A stretch of 64,000 bases of DNA, from contig OY855903.1 of the NCBI GenBank assembly GCA_963693305.1, positions 24,890,455 through 24,954,454 of the forward strand. Reading direction: 5' to 3'. Origin of the DNA: Meandrina meandrites (taxonomy: Eukaryota; Cnidaria; Anthozoa; Scleractinia; Meandrinidae). Positions 1 through 11,222 of the stretch are shown here, one piece after another. The position numbers and the translations under genes were made by a program. Positions within the stretch are counted from its first letter, which is position 1. Each line of letters opens with the position of its first letter. Below the pieces are notes generated by a model, which saw only the letters and a list, made by a program, of their open reading frames with translations, was not told where the DNA came from and did no database searches.

Positions 1-417
1 CAAAACGAAAAGATCAAAAAGCGGAATTCGAACGTGCGTGGGGCAAAAAAAATCAACCTTTTAATCGATAGATTTTTTTCATTTTCTCACAAAACGTAGA
101 TAATCGTTAATAAAAGTGATCTGTTAAGAAAAAAAGTAGGCGTCACCGACCATTTAAGCTAGCAAACTGCAAGCGAAGTTATCGCAACGGTTACTCACCC
201 TATATGTAGTTGGAAAGTTTCCTCAGCGCGCGCGCTCGATGCATGACGTGGCGTAGCGTTGCGACAGGAATTACGTGCGCAGTAAGGATGCGCATACACA
301 ATTAGCGCGAACGTCCTTAAAGGTGTGAATTGATTTGACGCGTTAAATATCTGTTGGAAGGTTGTTCCATATTTGTCGTCCCTTATAATCTATACATGCA
401 TATTCTACATGAATTTT
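1..417. other. No gene seen
   Basis: AT-rich start of the window with a few GC-rich patches (for example a GCGCGC run near 228-236). I see no supportable open frame, RNA gene or terminal repeat here. Confidence 0.4.
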
Positions 418-503
418 TATAATGTTTTCATCTCAACCTCCTTCTCCTAAAGTCCTTAAAACGGCTCACATTGATTTCCTTTGCAATTTATACTTTGTAG
501 CCA
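418..503 (-). pseudogene. 5' fragment of a Rab-like family gene
   Basis: On the minus strand this stretch reads like the first 28 or so codons of the Rab-like family (start, TKY, then RTLG-like sequence) at clearly recognisable nucleotide similarity to the gene at 818-1501. The start ATG has become GTG, and a stop and a frameshift interrupt it. The remainder of the gene is absent. A plus-strand frame of 67 codons over the same DNA is only its shadow. It is a relic showing that the family extended further left. Confidence 0.6.
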
Positions 504-624
504 CGGAAGAAAGAGATCGGCTCGATTTTCGCCGTTTTCTCGCGTCCAGTCTTCGTTCCATCGATAGAGAAGAAAGAGACCTTTTGGGGAGATTTGTCAG
601 ATCCTTTCTGGCTTTTTCTACCTA

Positions 625-712
625 GAGAGTGAGCGCTTATTAACTTTTCCTACCTAGAGGGTGGGCGCTTATTTGAGGTTGGGCGCCTATTCGAATAAAT
701 ACGGTATTATGT
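625..712. repeat. GGGCGCTTATT-type dispersed repeat fragment
   Basis: Short degenerate tandem motif (GGGCGCTTATTTGAGG-like units ending in AAATACGGTA). A reverse-complement relative occurs at about 44985-45115 inside the helicase pseudogene, so this is a dispersed repeat end and not part of a gene. Confidence 0.45.
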
Positions 713-817
713 GAGTCGAGGTCTTATAAATCAGATATTAATGAATTTCTTTCTGATACTGGCTCCGTTCAGCTGATGTAAATGTCACGATATTGTTTTA
801 TCATATAAAACATCGCG

Positions 818-1501
818 TCACAACTGTTCTTCCTGCTCGTTTGACAAAATCTTGTCAAGAAGACAATTCACAGCTTGTCCAAAAACGCTTTTTTCACCGG
901 ATACCCAATCGCGTGACTTGATCTCAAAATGATCCACAAAGCCGTGATCTTCACAGAACTGATCCAGCGCTACCTCGCTCTCAAATATCTTCCCGGGTCC
1001 AATCCACTGTAGCGGTTCTGGCTTAACTGTATTGTCTGTGACAAGAACACATGGGATCGGTGGCAGGTACTTTCTAATGTCTTGTATGCATTTTGTAGCT
1101 TTATCCAGTGAACATGGATTACAAGTTCCCCAGAAAACTACAGCACCAAGACTATCTTTGTGGTAAAACTTGGTCATGTTTGAAAAGCACTCGGACAATT
1201 CCCAGAGCTGAAGTCTGATCAGCAGTGGCTCCCCAACCTCACTTCTTTGCTTTCTTATTATTTTCAAGTGAAGCTTTGCCTTTTCTGGACGGTAGATTTG
1301 ACAATAATCTTTGATAAACATGCCTTTGGTATGTGGTTCTATCATGCCACCTACACAAATAATTTTAATCAAGCAATCGCCGTCGCTCGTTTCTTCTTCA
1401 GGGGCAACGTTTGTTTTAAATGTCTTCATCTTCACCTCCTTTCCTAGAGTCCTTAACCGTTTCACAGTGACTTCCTCTGGCAATTCATACTTTGTAGCCA
1501 T
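818..1501 (-). CDS. Rab32-like pseudo-GTPase, complete frame with deletions
   Basis: Single-exon frame of 227 residues; the start is the ATG of MATKYELPEE, shared with the paralogues, and frame to the right of it lacks an ATG. Residues 44-66 (LIKIICVGG...TKGMFIKDY) correspond to the Rab beta1/P-loop/alpha1, 97-100 (LQLW) to beta3 and the start of switch II, 151-157 (CVLVTDN) to the beta5/NKxD strand, 180-192 (DQFCEDHGF) and 192-199 (FEIKSRDW) to the Rab32 C-terminal part and SAK region. The P-loop has K-G instead of GK[ST]; NKxD reads TDNT; SAK reads KSR. Compared with 12763-13485 it lacks about 10 residues around switch I and four residues in switch II, so nucleotide binding is unlikely. No C-terminal cysteine for prenylation. 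It shares an upstream block with other copies. It may be functional as a binding-dead protein or be early in decay; the frame is open. Confidence 0.7.
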   Translation of the reverse strand: MATKYELPEEVTVKRLRTLGKEVKMKTFKTNVAPEEETSDGDCLIKIICVGGMIEPHTKGMFIKDYCQIYRPEKAKLHLKIIRKQRSEVGEPLLIRLQLWELSECFSNMTKFYHKDSLGAVVFWGTCNPCSLDKATKCIQDIRKYLPPIPCVLVTDNTVKPEPLQWIGPGKIFESEVALDQFCEDHGFVDHFEIKSRDWVSGEKSVFGQAVNCLLDKILSNEQEEQL

Positions 1502-1640
1502 CGAAGAAAGAGGCAATCGAAAGAGAAGATGTGTACTTCCGGCTTTGTCACTCAGACACTCGCAATCGTTGTATCCTCTCCGAGCGGAACAAGTATAACT
1601 TTCACCTCGTTGATCTTAATAAGTCAACGCAGGTTAAAAC
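1502..1640 (-). promoter_or_regulatory. Conserved upstream block of the Rab-like gene
   Basis: The roughly 110-140 bp before the ATG is nearly identical to the block before the gene at 35677 (shared motif AGGTGAAAGTTATACTTG, then TTCCGCTCGG and GAGTGTC) and recognisable before those at 13485 and 25728. Conservation outside the coding frame suggests promoter or 5' UTR, though recent duplication alone could explain it. Confidence 0.4.
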
Positions 1641-1857
1641 GATTGAAAGCCAAATACTGCCTCTTTCGTCTTTTGGCGAAGGATGAATTTCTTTTTCCAC
1701 GGTTTGCAGTTGCAATATTAACTCGATTTATTTCAGCTTGCTTCCTTCGGAGTTGTTCACTTCATATTTGTTCTTCGTCATTGCGTGACCGGGATCGGCT
1801 ATTTACCGAGTTAGAGGTTGAGTTGAGTTTGAGTTGAGTTAAGATTGAGTCCGTTCT

Positions 1858-2972
1858 CCATTTGTTTTTACTAAAAAGTGTTTAATTTAAGATGCGAATC
1901 ACTTTTTACGACCAAATAAGTAGGTAACTTAACATTATAAGGCAGGAAAACTGATACTTTTGTATTTTAGCGAATTGTGTTTTCCTCATCATTGTGGGGA
2001 GTTGTAGCGTAACACTACGAGCCAACCGCAAGCCCGAGTCACGAGCCAGCCTCGAGTCACGAGTCAACCTCGAGTCAAGCCAGAAATGTTGACTTTGCCA
2101 CCAGTTTGAATTTCATTTTCGCTTTTCATAGCAAGACGTAATTTCCTTGTTTCATGACTTTTAACCCTAGCCTTTGTATCGTCTGCGAATATTTGCCAGT
2201 TAGGATCCCGTGTCCATTTCATAATGTGAAATTATCTTTTTACAATAACTGAGCGAATTCTCGCGCGCTGATTGGCTAATTTGTATTGTCAATAAGAGTA
2301 CAGACGGATGAAATTTGAAAAGCTGACGCAATCAGCAAAGTTTTTCAAACTTTTCAGCACTGATTCAACGCTGCATTCTTGATAAGGCGAGAATCATTCC
2401 ACAAATATGGAAGTCTTCAATGAGGAAATCATCTAAAATTTATGGGTTGAAACTGAATAAACCATTGCAGCCTTAGAGCGAAAAGATGAGGATGTTTATT
2501 GAGGCTTCAGACCTGAAAATCGGCGGTGAGCGGGAAATTAATGCGGCTAGTAGTGTAGTAAGAAGCTGAACTGCGTTTTAGCGGATAATTTTGTTAACAC
2601 TTTTCACTGGATTAAAGGTTAGTTGAGTAATTCGAATTTTACCTCGTATTTCTGGCCGTATTCTTACTAAACGTTTAATTTACGAGCCTGTCATTCTCCG
2701 TATTGCAGCGATGAAATTCAGATTATGCGGCGGTGCGGTGATCGCATCTTCCATACTTTGACTCTTGCATTTCTTTCCTTCGTTTTGAAAATCAGTTTTG
2801 GCTTTTTGTTATTGTAAAAAACAAATTGACGTTAACTTTGACAATGTTATGACGAAATTTATCATCAATAACAGGACAGACGCATAAAAAACTAACGTCA
2901 ATTTGTTAAACTTATTTGGTCGTAAATATTGGTTCGCATCTAAAATTAAACACTTTTAGTAAAAACAAATGG
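1858..2972. mobile_element. Non-autonomous TIR DNA transposon, about 1.1 kb
   Basis: Inverted ends start CCATTTGTTTTTACTAAAA at 1858 and return as the reverse complement ending at 2972; similarity continues for about 65 bp on each side (to the ACGACCAAATAAGT motif). No coding frame for a transposase and no clean target duplication seen. A GAGTCACGAG-type minirepeat lies inside at about 2020-2085. Confidence 0.6.
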
Positions 2973-5059
2973 AAAATGCTAACTCAGTCTTGTTGCTCGC
3001 GGGCTCGCTTTGCTCGCCCGCTCAGCGGCTAGCTGTTCGCGGCCGCTCGCGCGCTGCTACCAAACTCGCGGCCTCCAAAGAGAGCCTGCTCGCAGGCTAC
3101 ACTGCGGTATAGCACGGAAGCACTAGATATATACACGAAAAAAAGTGGCCGGGTATTCTGAAGTTGCTCCAAATACTCCAAGGCAGTTAGAAAGGACTGA
3201 TACAAGGTATAAACGAAAGACAAATTATATTTGGCAAATTCTATTAGATTTAGTAAACGAAGAGCCGGTGTGAACAATTTGAGACAGCGTTTGATTTGAC
3301 CATGTAATAGTATATCAGTTGTCACGCTACAAGATAACGCAATAGCCTGGGAACGCTGACGTATTTCCGGCTGTGACGTACGACTGCGTTCGCGGGCTAT
3401 CAACACAGAAGTTGTCAGCTACTTTATTTACGTTAATTTTTTGACCAATTTCCTAAAAATTATCTAAGACCCCTTGTGAAACGTCATCCCTTTCGCAGGC
3501 ACCGCATGCCGTTTATCTTTGTAACAGCATATTATATTACAGTAATTTTAAAGTAAACCATAACAATTGCTTGTTCCTTTTTGCTCTCTTGATAATAATT
3601 GTGAAATGTTACACGCTAATGTGTGACGTGGTGTAATGCTGTATAAGGTATCCACTTTCGAGGCATTTAGAAAATTGTGTTGAGTTTTCGGTTACGTAAT
3701 TTCAGTGCAATTAAGAAGGTGAAGGTCTACTTTTCTTTTGTTTTGTTTTTTAATGAAAATTCATGGAATATTTATGATTATTAATAAGCAATAAACAATA
3801 TTATTTAAGTTTTTTTATTGTTACTATTAGTTGAGTTCTAAATGAACGACGATGGTTAACAATACTAAAAATAGTACCCAGTGGGTACATGAGTCTAATG
3901 CGTCATGGATTGTTAGTGCGGTTGAAATATGTATTTACGGCATAGAGCAAGAGGTGTAGCAGAGGTTTGGTAGTAAGAGTGGTTCAGAAGAAGTCGATAA
4001 TATTTGTTCTCTTAAGTATATATATTTATATATATCTATTCATGTTAAAAGATTAGTGCGTTGAAGACCATAGGAAGATCGTACAGATTTAGAGGGGGGG
4101 GGGGGGGGGGGGGGATCCTGAAAAATTTGTTTGCAAAAGCAAAAAAAGCCCAACTAAATTTTTTGCAGGCATGAAAAAAATTGTCTGCAGGAAGATGACA
4201 CCGGAAAAAATGTTTTCACAGACAACGATACAGAAAAAGAATTGTTTGTCTTGAAAACATTTTCATCCCCCTGCTTCCAAAAAAATAATGGTCCGCCCCA
4301 TAGATAGACAAGATACAGCCGCTTATTTCGTATTCTAAATATCCTAAATCACATAAAAATAAGCCAAAATATATTTTTTCAATTCCTTTGCAATTTATGC
4401 AATACTGCTCAACAAAGATTTCAATTTCCTTTTAATAAACCTTTCGACACAGGAGAGCAAAGAAAACATTGCGTGCAGAATGTAATTTAATTAAGCGAAA
4501 TATTTTCACGTCTATTAAACACTACAAGCAGTTGAATGAAAGAGTTTCGTTTTCATGACTGAGAACAGCTTCCAAATAGTCAATACATGGAAATAACTAT
4601 CAGATCGGAATTCAATAACTATTAAAGCGAGTTTTCATTCTGTCTTAACTACTTTTTTGCAAGTTTCAATATTTATGCAAATTTCGCGCGAAATGTAATT
4701 TGATTACCCTGTCTTGTTTTCAAGCTCTAGATTGAATCTTGAATGGTGAAAAAAACTCTTTTTAATGAAAGTTACATTCTGTGAATGAAATCCTGCATCA
4801 GTTGAATTGAACAATCAATTGCTGACTACAATTTTATTTAATTTTCCATTTTTTTTTCAAAGTTATTTTTTGTTTATGAACACAAATGTCACTTCCGGAT
4901 TTTTTTCATCAAAAGATGTCGATTTCACGTTGCGTTTCCCACGGATTATAAAAAAAAACATGCAGCTGGAAAGAGAACATTTTCAGTGGCTTCACACTTG
5001 AAAACGAGGATTCATATTATTTTGCACTGTAAAACATTTATTCCAATTACATACATGAC
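2973..5059. other. Gene-free stretch with repeat debris
   Basis: Holds a GC-rich patch at 2995-3105 ending in a TIR-like AGCCTGCTCGCAGGCT palindrome (3081-3096; relatives at 42174 and about 59350), an AT dinucleotide run near 4020-4040, a G run at 4093-4114, and at about 4115-4305 decayed sequence resembling the ends of the 18829-19733 element (poly-T/poly-A blocks, AATGGTCCG). A 125-codon minus-strand frame at 3029-3406 has no recognisable domain and I do not call it. Confidence 0.4.
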
Positions 5060-5086
5060 AATTTCTTTGGGTGTCTGTAAAACCAG

Positions 5087-5155
5087 GAACACCCCGGAAC
5101 ACCCCCGGAACACCCCGGAACACCCCCGGAACATCCCGGAACACCCCGGAACACC
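5087..5155. repeat. GGAACACCCC minisatellite, left end of Penelope-like element
   Basis: About six to seven units of GGAACACCCC or GGAACACCCCC in tandem, bounded by TGGGTGTCTGTAAAACC on one side and an A/T-rich AAAATAAATAAATA stretch on the other. The inverted copy is at about 10303-10386. Confidence 0.8.
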
Positions 5156-5994
5156 AAAATTTTTTCAACATAGATAATAAAAATGCAAAATAAATAAAAA
5201 TAAATAAAAATAAATAAATAAAAATATTAATGAAACAACTATTGTATGAAGCTGAACTGGAGCATACTCATTGCTGAATCCAAACACTTCCGAATATTAT
5301 CGAAGTCTCTTGACTGAACAATTTACTCAAATATATAAATAGTATAAAAATACGCGCTCGTTTTTAGTACGCACGACAATTCGGAAGAGGAAGACGCAAA
5401 ATTTAATACAGTGAGCTACAGTGCATTTGTGTCGGTTAAAAAAGAAGCAAACGGACCCAAGCTCTCACAATGTCAACTGCAGTAAATTAACAAATTACAA
5501 CTCTTAGTAACGAATGGCGACTATTCGCATTTCAAGAATAACCCCTACTTTATCGCTAACTGAGAAATTGCACTTGTATTCGGTATAAGGAAACTAATCG
5601 CACGCGATTGAGAAGAAATGTTATCGAAATATTTTGACAATAGGTCAAAAATTCTGGATAAATACATGTAAGCCTATAGGGCTATAAGGACCAACTACAC
5701 TTATTCCCAACGTCAGTTCTAAATTAACATGGTGCAAACAAGCTTGGCGACTGCATCAACCAATTTTATCAAGGAATGTCTTTTTGTGACCGCAAACGAG
5801 ACCATCAAAATTTCCCACAGAAAAAAATTCCTGTGGTTTCAAACGTGTAGCGAGTTACGGTGGCCCATATAGGACATGAGCAATTTTTTTTTTCGATTGA
5901 AATTTTAACTCAAATTTCAGTTACAATAATCCGTATTGTGTAATTGTCTAAGCGTACAACTCGGATTTATACTAAAAAATCTTAGTTGTAAACA

Positions 5995-6546
5995 TCGTTC
6001 AATTTTACAACTCGGATTTTTACCGCAAAAATCCGAGTTGTTAAATTTCCAAAAACACAACTCGGATTTTTACTGCAAAAATCCGAGTTGTTAAATTTCC
6101 AAAAACACAACTCGGATTTTTAACACAAAAATCCGAGTTGTTAAATTTCCAGAAACACAACTCGGATTTTTACCGCAAAAATCCGAGTTGTTAAATTTCC
6201 AAAAACACAACTCGGATTTTTACTGCAAAAATCCGAGTTGTTAAATTTCCAAAAACACAACTCGGATTTTTAACACAAAAATCCGAGTTGTTAAATTTCC
6301 AGAAACACAACTCGGATTTTTACCGCAAAAATCCGAGTTGTTAAATTTCCAAAAACAGAACTCGGATTTTTAACACAAAAATCCGAGTTGTTAAATTTCC
6401 AAAACACAACTCGCATTTTTACCGCAAAAATCCGAGTTGTTAAATTTCCAAAAACAGAACTCGGATTTTTAACACAAAAATCCGAGTTGTTAAATTTCCA
6501 AAACACAACTCGCATTTTTACCGCAAAAATCCGAGTTGTTTATTTC
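5995..6546. repeat. Tandem array of hairpin units, left arm
   Basis: About 11-12 units of about 47-60 bp, each with ACAACTCGGATTTTT, a 4-5 base spacer (ACCG, ACTG, AACA variants) and CAAAAATCCGAGTTGT, then a TAAATTTCCAAAAA linker. Each unit is itself a near-perfect hairpin. Spacer variants alternate in a higher-order pattern. Mirrored at 9593-9975. Confidence 0.85.
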
Positions 6547-6693
6547 CAAATGCGTTACACGGACATTGTTACGTCACGTCACGTGACATTAGTCAATATG
6601 GCGGACATCACAGTCACAGCTGTAAAAATTTAAAAAAAGGATTGACAGGCCTAGCACGACTCCCACTGTTTCGTGATAAACGGTCTTTGACCT

Positions 6694-8940
6694 TTAGAGT
6701 TTAGCTCTAACAAGTATGTCTTTCAGAGATTTTCCTCTCCTGTAGGAGATGAAAGGAGGGTCTCTGTATATTTCTCTAAGCAGAGGTTGGTCTTGGATTA
6801 AATGCCATTTGCTCATTAAAAGATTGGGCACTGATGGATTATATTGTGTGACAAAAGGCAATAATCTCTTTTGCAATTTTGGTTTCTGTTGTAGTGCCGA
6901 CTTCCTGTTTTTAAATTCGACTTCTGCGAGGACTTTGTTGACCAGTTTCTCTGGATAGCCTCGAACACGCAAATTTGATCTGAAATTTTTGATCTTTTCT
7001 TCAAAACTTGTTTTTGAAGAGTTTGTTCTCAGAAGCCTAAGTGCTTCACCTTTGATAAAACCTTTTTTCACACCTGGAGCGTGACAGGAAGAGAAATGCG
7101 TGTATTGAAATTTCTCAGTCGGCTTGAAGTGTGTGCAGATATCAAAGATTGAATCTTTGTTAAATCTCTCGCCTTTGAAGACAGTAGTGTCTAGGAAATT
7201 TATTTCCTTCTCTGATATTTCAGCCGTGAATTTAATGGTAGGATGGTGCCTGTTTGCTTCTGAAATAAACTGATCTATTTCCTCTCTGTTTGTGTTCCAC
7301 AACGAGAACACGTCATCTATGTATCTCTTCCACTCAATGGGTTTTATCTTGCTTTTACCGATAATTTTAGATTCTACTGCGGACATAAAAATGTTCGCGA
7401 AAGCAACTGCCAGTTTTTTCCCCATTGCGGTACCATGGGTTTGGAGATAGTTCCTTCCGTTGAAATGGAAGGAGTTCTCCTGAAGTATAAGTCTAAGCAT
7501 GTTGCGGAGTGAATTTGTAGGAATGGGAGTGTTGTTCTTATAGAAGTCTTCGTATGCTATGCATACAGTGTTTATCCCTTCCTCTAGGGGGATATTGGTG
7601 TACAGGCTGGCAACATCCATTGAAACTAGAATCGTATTTTCAGGGCCCGCGCAGAGGGAGGGGCTGGGGGGGCTTTAGCCCCCCCACTTTTTTACAGTAA
7701 AAAGAAAAAAATAATAATAACTTAAGTAAATAGGCAAGTAAAGAAAGAAATAAAGGGAAAAAATATTATTATTATTGAACGAACAATTTCTAAAAGTATT
7801 TCATTTCAACGCCTAAGCTGGTGATAAATTTTGTTTTTGAGTTCCATATTGGTTAATCATGTATCGAGTGCATCTGGTGAATGATCATTCAGTTTCCACT
7901 GCCCGAAGAATAAACATTTTGCCCAACAATGACGCAAGAGAGATTTAGTAACTTGACAATAATAAACAGTCGTGAAGAATGGTTTTTGACATCACTAATG
8001 AATTTGCAGACTGTAGCAATAACAGAAAGAGAAATACCGTTTACAACGTTAAGCTGAAGTAGAGCAAAAATCGTCAGATTCCTGGTTGGTAAACGCTAAT
8101 GGCGGTAGTACTGATTTGGAGTAAATTATATTGCTTCAAGCAGGATTTGATAGTGAATCTATAGGTCTGGTTCTTAATGTTTAGTATGCTTATACTGTAA
8201 AAGCATTACAATAATATAGCAAGGCCGATAAGTACTGTGTAAAAAGTAACTTTGCAAGACACCAACACGACCAGAACGATAAAGTAGGGTTACAATCGCG
8301 GACAGCCATTCCGTCCTTTTTGGGACTCATCTGCGTGGTGTGGCAAATCTAAATAATGCCAGCTCGAAGGCCAGCGCAAATAAATTGCAATAATCTCTTT
8401 TAGATCCTGGTACGTTAGCACCATTGTTGTTTGCGGACAGTTGCTGCTACAAGTTGTAAAAACATTGCGCTTTAACACACTGTTTGTTCATTTTAAATCC
8501 ACCTTCCGATATCTGAGAGAAAATAAAACCCTAATTTTCCCAGGGTAGCATGCCTCCGCCCCCCTTCCCCCCCCCCCCCCCAAAAAAAATCTGGCTCACG
8601 CTTGAGCCCCCCCACTCAAAATCTTGCTGCGCGGGCCCTGATTTTGTTGGACTTTTGTCCTTTCTATAAAGTTACTGAAATCTGTGGTATCTTTGAGGTA
8701 CGATTTTTGCGCTTTGGCAATAGGCTGGAGGATGTGGTCTATAAATGATGATATACGTTTTGTCGGACCTTCACAGCCCGAAATTATTGGTCTTCCAGTA
8801 AGAGTCGGTTTGTGATCTTTGTTAGTGTGTAAAACACTGGTATGCGCGGTGGGTTAGGTGTTTGAGAAAGCCATTCTTTGGTCTTTGCGTCTATGTGATT
8901 TCCTAAATGGAGTTCTTTAATTAAATCTTTCTTTTTTTTC
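6694..8940 (-). pseudogene. Penelope-like reverse transcriptase, interrupted
   Basis: RNA-directed DNA polymerase of a Penelope-like element. Reading leftward from 8940: PRIPVFYTLTKI (about 8810-8850), a one-base loss breaking the expected TKIHKP, then GRPIISG, LKDTTDFSNFIERTK, the transposon insertion 7641-8640, then motif A MDVASLYTNIP (from 7620), motif B GTAMG and motif C YIDDVF. The frame continues for 308 codons to a stop at 6694 after KSLKDILVRAKL, the point where an endonuclease domain would follow in complete relatives; none is seen. The 5' part beyond 8940 is lost at an inversion breakpoint inside the phrase FLDTTVFKGERF. Not functional in this copy. The motif order and the lack of DIRS or LINE features make other RT classes unlikely. 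Confidence 0.85.
7641..8640. mobile_element. 1.0-kb non-autonomous transposon with 5-bp target duplication
   Basis: Inverted ends CAGGGCCCGCGCAG at 7641 and CTGCGCGGGCCCTG ending 8640, with G/C-run subterminal sequence. Flanked by ATTTT on both sides (7636-7640, 8641-8645). Removing the element and one ATTTT rejoins the RT frame (KVQQN to TILVSMDVA), which proves the insertion. The short duplication would suit a hAT subgroup, but the superfamily is uncertain. No transposase frame seen. Confidence 0.85.
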
Positions 8941-9441
8941 CTAGACACTACTGTCTTCAAAGGCGAGAGATTTAACAAAGATTCAATCTTTGATATCTGC
9001 ACACACTTCAAGCCGACTGAGAAATTTCAATACACGCATTTCTCTTCCTGTCACGCTCCAGGTGTGAAAAAAGGTTTTATCAAAGGTGAAGCACTTAGGC
9101 TTCTGAGAACAAACTCTTCAAAAACAAGTTTTGAAGAAAAGATCAAAAATTTCAGATCAAATTTGCGTGTTCGAGGCTATCCAGAGAAACTGGTCAACAA
9201 AGTCCTCGCAGAAGTCGAATTTAAAAACAGGAAGTCGGCACTACAACAGAAACCAAAATTGCAAAAGAGATTATTGCCTTTTGTCACACAATATAATCCA
9301 TCAGTGCCCAATCTTTTAATGAGCAAATGGCATTTAATCCAAGACCAACCTCTGCTTAGAGAAATATACAGAGACCCTCCTTTCATCTCCTACAGGAGAG
9401 GAAAATCTCTGAAAGACATACTTGTTAGAGCTAAACTCTAA
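8941..9441 (+). pseudogene. Inverted copy of the RT 3' end
   Basis: Plus-strand open frame (125 codons from 9064, readable from about 8941 at the phrase LDTTVFKGERF) that is nearly identical at the protein level to the end of the RT at 6694, including the stop after ILVRAKL. Only the C-terminal part is present, so it is the inverted terminal arm and not a second gene. Confidence 0.85.
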
Positions 9442-9592
9442 AGGTCAAAGACCGTTTATCACGAAACAGTGGGAGTCGTGCTAGGCCTGTCAATCCTTTT
9501 TTAAATTTTTACAGCTGTGACTGTGATGTCCGCCATATTGACTAATGTCACGTGACGTGACGTAACAATGTCCGTGTAACGCATTTGGAAAT

Positions 9593-9975
9593 AAACAACT
9601 CGGATTTTTGCGGTAAAAATGCGAGTTGTGTTTTGGAAATTTAACAACTCGGATTTTTGTGTTAAAAATCCGAGTTCTGTTTTTGGAAATTTAACAACTC
9701 GGATTTTTGCGGTAAAAATCCGAGTTGTGTTTCTGGAAATTTAACAACTCGGATTTTTGTGTTAAAAATCCGAGTTGTGTTTTTGGAAATTTAACAACTC
9801 GGATTTTTGCAGTAAAAATCCGAGTTGTGTTTTTGGAAATTTAACAACTCGGATTTTTGCAGTAAAAATCCGAGTTGTGTTTTTGGAAATTTAACAACTC
9901 GGATTTTTGCGGTAAAAATCCGAGTTGTAAAATTGAACGATGTTTACAACTAAGATTTTTTAGTATAAATCCGAG
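9593..9975. repeat. Tandem array of hairpin units, right arm
   Basis: Reverse complement of the left-arm array: about seven AACTCGGATTTTTG-spacer-AAAAATCCGAGTT units joined by GTTTTTGGAAATTTA. Fewer units than the left arm, so the two arrays have changed copy number independently. Confidence 0.8.
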
Positions 9976-10302
9976 TTGTACGCTTAGACAATTACACAAT
10001 ACGGATTATTGTAACTGAAATTTGAGTTAAAATTTCAATCGAAAAAAAAAAGTGCTCATGTCCTATATGGGCCACGTACGTACGCGAGAGTCTGTAACTA
10101 CTGTCACGCAATATTTTGAAGTTGCCGTTCTTGTTGGTCTATGTGAAAATGGAACTCTGCGTGAACACTTCAAATTTAGGTCCAATGAGTATGCTCCTGT
10201 TCAGCTTTATATAATATTTATTTAATTAATATTGTTATTTATTTATTTTTATTGATTTTAATTTATTTTGCATTTTTTATTATCTGTGTTGAAAAAATTT
10301 TG

Positions 10303-10386
10303 GTGTTCCGGGATGTTCCGGGGATGTTCCGGGGTGTTCCGGGGGTGTTCCGGGGGTGTTCCGGGGTGTTCCGGGCTGTTCCGGGT
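10303..10386. repeat. GGGGTGTTCC minisatellite, right end of Penelope-like element
   Basis: Seven or eight GGGGTGTTCC-like units, the inverted counterpart of 5087-5155, again bounded by TTTTACAGACACCCA on the outer side. Confidence 0.8.
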
Positions 10387-10636
10387 TTTACAGACACCCA
10401 ATTTCTTTTACAAGTGCGTGTCGTGCTCGAGCTCCGATCGACCGTTGCTTCGTTAACAACATCCTTGCTTCCTGATTGGATTACGATCACCGCACCAAGC
10501 CGGCAATGAGGCGGGCTATTGTTTAAGCACAATTACACCGGACGATTATCGATCCCGAACCATTCCCTTGGGATTTCTAACAGCTTTTTTCCACTACATA
10601 GAGTCTAAAGCGCATGCGCATTAGACTCAATAATTA

Positions 10637-10845
10637 ATAACAAACAGATGAGTTTGCGGGAAAAATATTAAATGGGACAATTTTGATATCTTAGCAACTG
10701 CTCGGTCAGTAATATATTGTAAAATTAAGGAAACATTGTTAATTCGTGATTTAAAGCCAGCCTTTAATGAAAACGTCGGCGGTGAGAAACGTTTTCTTTA
10801 CTAGCATTTTGTATTTTTTTCCCGCAGACTCATCTGTTTGTTATT
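10637..10845. mobile_element. MITE-like element, about 210 bp
   Basis: Inverted ends AATAACAAACAGATGAG...GCGGGAAAAA (10637-10665) and the matching TTTTTCCCGC...CTCATCTGTTTGTTATT (10815-10845). No coding capacity. Target duplication not resolved. Confidence 0.55.
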
Positions 10846-11041
10846 AATATTGTTTCATTTTATTAGATACCAGTCTTTTTCTTTTTCTTCGCAGTTAAAT
10901 TTCAATTGTAATCTAGTTAACGGTCACTTCTGAAGATTATTAAATTCTACACTGTCAATTTCATTACCTTTACGTATTTCCGGTATTACGCAAAATACCG
11001 CAATCACTACATACAAAACCCTTCCCAATGTTATTTCCCAT

Positions 11042-11084
11042 TGTACCTGAAGAAGGCTGGTTTGGCCAGCCGAAATATAGTACA
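11042..11084 (+). ncRNA. Hammerhead-ribozyme-like motif 1
   Basis: TGTAC (11042-11046) pairs with GTACA (11080-11084) as helix I; CTGAAGA (11047-11053) is the CUGANGA core; GGCTGG/CCAGCC (11055-11060, 11066-11071) form helix II; GAAA (11072-11075) and a self-complementary ATAT for a minimal helix III, with A11079 at the cleavage position. One extra A (11054) lies between the core and helix II, a departure from the consensus. Penelope-like elements are known to carry minimal hammerheads. Confidence 0.45.
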
Positions 11085-11222
11085 CAAATTTATAACTTTT
11101 CTACGTTGTATCGGTTTCTGCTTTTTTATAGTCTTCATTTTTCTATTTTAAACCGATCAGATCATTATTGATCCAACGTATACCAGTAGGATCATCGTCC
11201 ACGGTTGCTTGCTTGTTTAAAC

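Larger units (their letters stand above)
5060..10400 (-). mobile_element. Penelope-like retroelement with inverted terminal arms
   Basis: The left arm (5060-5290 and 5865-7200) returns reverse-complemented on the right (8941-10400), including the 3' end of the reverse transcriptase, the hairpin-repeat array, and an outer GGAACACCCC-type minisatellite followed by AAAATTTTTTCAACA. The central part continues the minus-strand RT (8641-8940). Such tail-out partial copies are a known form of Penelope-like elements (pseudo-LTRs). No GIY-YIG endonuclease follows the RT. Left arm has about 590 bp between the two conserved blocks where the right has about 130 bp of unrelated sequence. Confidence 0.75.

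Noticed and set aside
3029..3406. 125-codon open frame
   Set aside because: Starts in GC-rich repeat debris, has no recognisable domain, and part recurs in the repeat at 55490-55850.
4093..4114. G run as a regulatory quadruplex
   Set aside because: It is one of several long homopolymers linked to mobile-element ends or assembly weak points; no gene is nearby.
5087..5155. Telomeric repeat
   Set aside because: GGAACACCCC does not match the animal TTAGGG unit and belongs to the ends of the Penelope-like element.
5995..6546. CRISPR-like array of regular repeats
   Set aside because: No unique spacers; linkers and loops repeat, the array is mirrored at 9593-9975, and the context is a eukaryotic retroelement.
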